Source of the DNA: Blastobasis lacticolella
Lineage: Eukaryota > Arthropoda > Insecta > Lepidoptera > Blastobasidae
Assembly: GCA_905147135.1 (NCBI GenBank)
Contig: LR990058.1
Location: 13,119,349-13,183,348 of the forward strand
Direction of reading: 5' to 3'
Length of the DNA stretch: 64,000 nucleotides
Made by a program: the position numbers and the translations under genes. Positions 63,584 through 64,000 of this stretch are shown here, piece after piece. The notes under the pieces were generated by a model. That model made no database searches, was not told the origin of the DNA, and was given only the letters and a program-made list of their open reading frames with translations. Each line of letters begins with the position of its first letter. The stretch's first letter is position 1.

Positions 63584-63748
63584 GAACGATATTGCCTCGA
63601 GTTTACGCAGCTCTTTCACACATTGTTCCAATGCTAACCTACCCACAATAACTTCAAAAAAGTTTGAATTAGGTTACTATTCGGTTAGTTTAGGTTAGCA
63701 TTATGACAATGAATGGAAGAGCTCCGTAAACTCGAGGCAATATCGTTC
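63584..63748. mobile_element. 165-bp foldback/MITE-like element
   Basis: The left arm gaacgatattgcctcgagtt (then tacgcagctcttt) pairs with the right arm (gagctccgtaaactcgaggc, then aatatcgttc). Pairing continues through the 'aatgctaacct' and 'aggttagcatt' blocks, so nearly 60 bp at each end are inverted repeats. No ORF. Confidence 0.78.
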
Positions 63749-64000
63749 ATTTGACTTTACTTTCAAAGTTCATGAATTTGGCCAATTTGCGACACACATA
63801 TATTAACTGTGCCAACCCAATCATATGTACCGTGTTTGTTTACCGATGACCATAAATAGTACGATGGTAGCTCGGGAAGCTTTCATGCTATGATCACAAA
63901 CAAGGGTAAACAAGGATTTTCGTTAATGTTTTGTTTGTCTCGCCAGGCGAAAGGTGGCAATGGCATTCCAGCAGGAAGCTCGATGGGGAGGCAACAGGTC

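Larger units (their letters stand above)
56699..64000. other. region upstream of the visible receptor exons
   Basis: Either the next receptor intron or 5' flank. It contains SINE-A, SINE-B and LINE fragments, repeats D, U, V and W, a candidate small plus-strand gene (58387-58771) and a palindromic element (63584-63748). No receptor exon is seen. Stretches 57900-58260, 59410-59790, 60950-61665, 61865-62240 and 62915-63580 show nothing assignable; 63750-64000 is also blank. Confidence 0.5.

Overview
The window looks like nuclear DNA of a lepidopteran (moth or butterfly). It is AT-rich and packed with dispersed repeats of the kind found in Lepidoptera: many copies of two tRNA-derived SINE families, CR1-, Jockey- and RTE-like non-LTR retrotransposons, short foldback elements and (GAT)n-tailed fragments. 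Coding exons are short GC-rich islands with GT..AG borders, so this is an intron-rich eukaryotic gene and not a bacterial region. All identifications are by eye from sequence and family knowledge; no database search was possible.

The backbone is one large minus-strand gene for a receptor guanylate cyclase of the natriuretic-peptide-receptor type. Eight exons with matching splice phases run from 55423 down to 973. They encode about 343 residues: the distal half of the ANF-receptor ligand-binding ectodomain, the juxtamembrane Cys motif and the single transmembrane helix. In transcript order they are 55261-55423, 49209-49328, 41859-41968, 33533-33721, 15930-16065, 8434-8525, 4930-5065 and 973-1057. 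The signal peptide and proximal ectodomain should lie beyond 64000, and the kinase-homology and cyclase domains beyond position 1. A further 84-nt spliceable exon at 56615-56698 is coherent but not recognised as part of this family. Two real exons each have a decayed duplicate nearby (15299-15409 and 56036-56110).

The introns (0.8 to 17.5 kb) are filled by transposons. The main ones are: a degenerate CR1-like LINE (9683-12296); a nearly complete two-ORF LINE with intact ORFs, a PHD-finger ORF1 and an endonuclease/reverse-transcriptase ORF2 (about 22980-27897); and a young Jockey copy (51821-53723) with a 13-bp perfect target duplication whose 5' half is inverted. About 17 SINE-A and 7 SINE-B copies, full or partial, occur on both strands. 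One SINE-A has the same type of 5' inversion between 21-bp target duplications, one SINE-B starts with a near-perfect hairpin, and one copy is a SINE-A/SINE-B chimera. Foldback/MITE-like palindromes lie at 36318, 39238, 48229 and 63584, plus a two-copy family at 3895 and 17198.

Right of the receptor exons, on the plus strand, 58387-58771 can be read as a two-exon gene for a 52-residue protein with canonical splice sites, matching phase and a polyadenylation signal. It is unrecognised, and its second exon sits between short inverted repeats, so a transposon origin is possible. It is the best candidate here for something undescribed.
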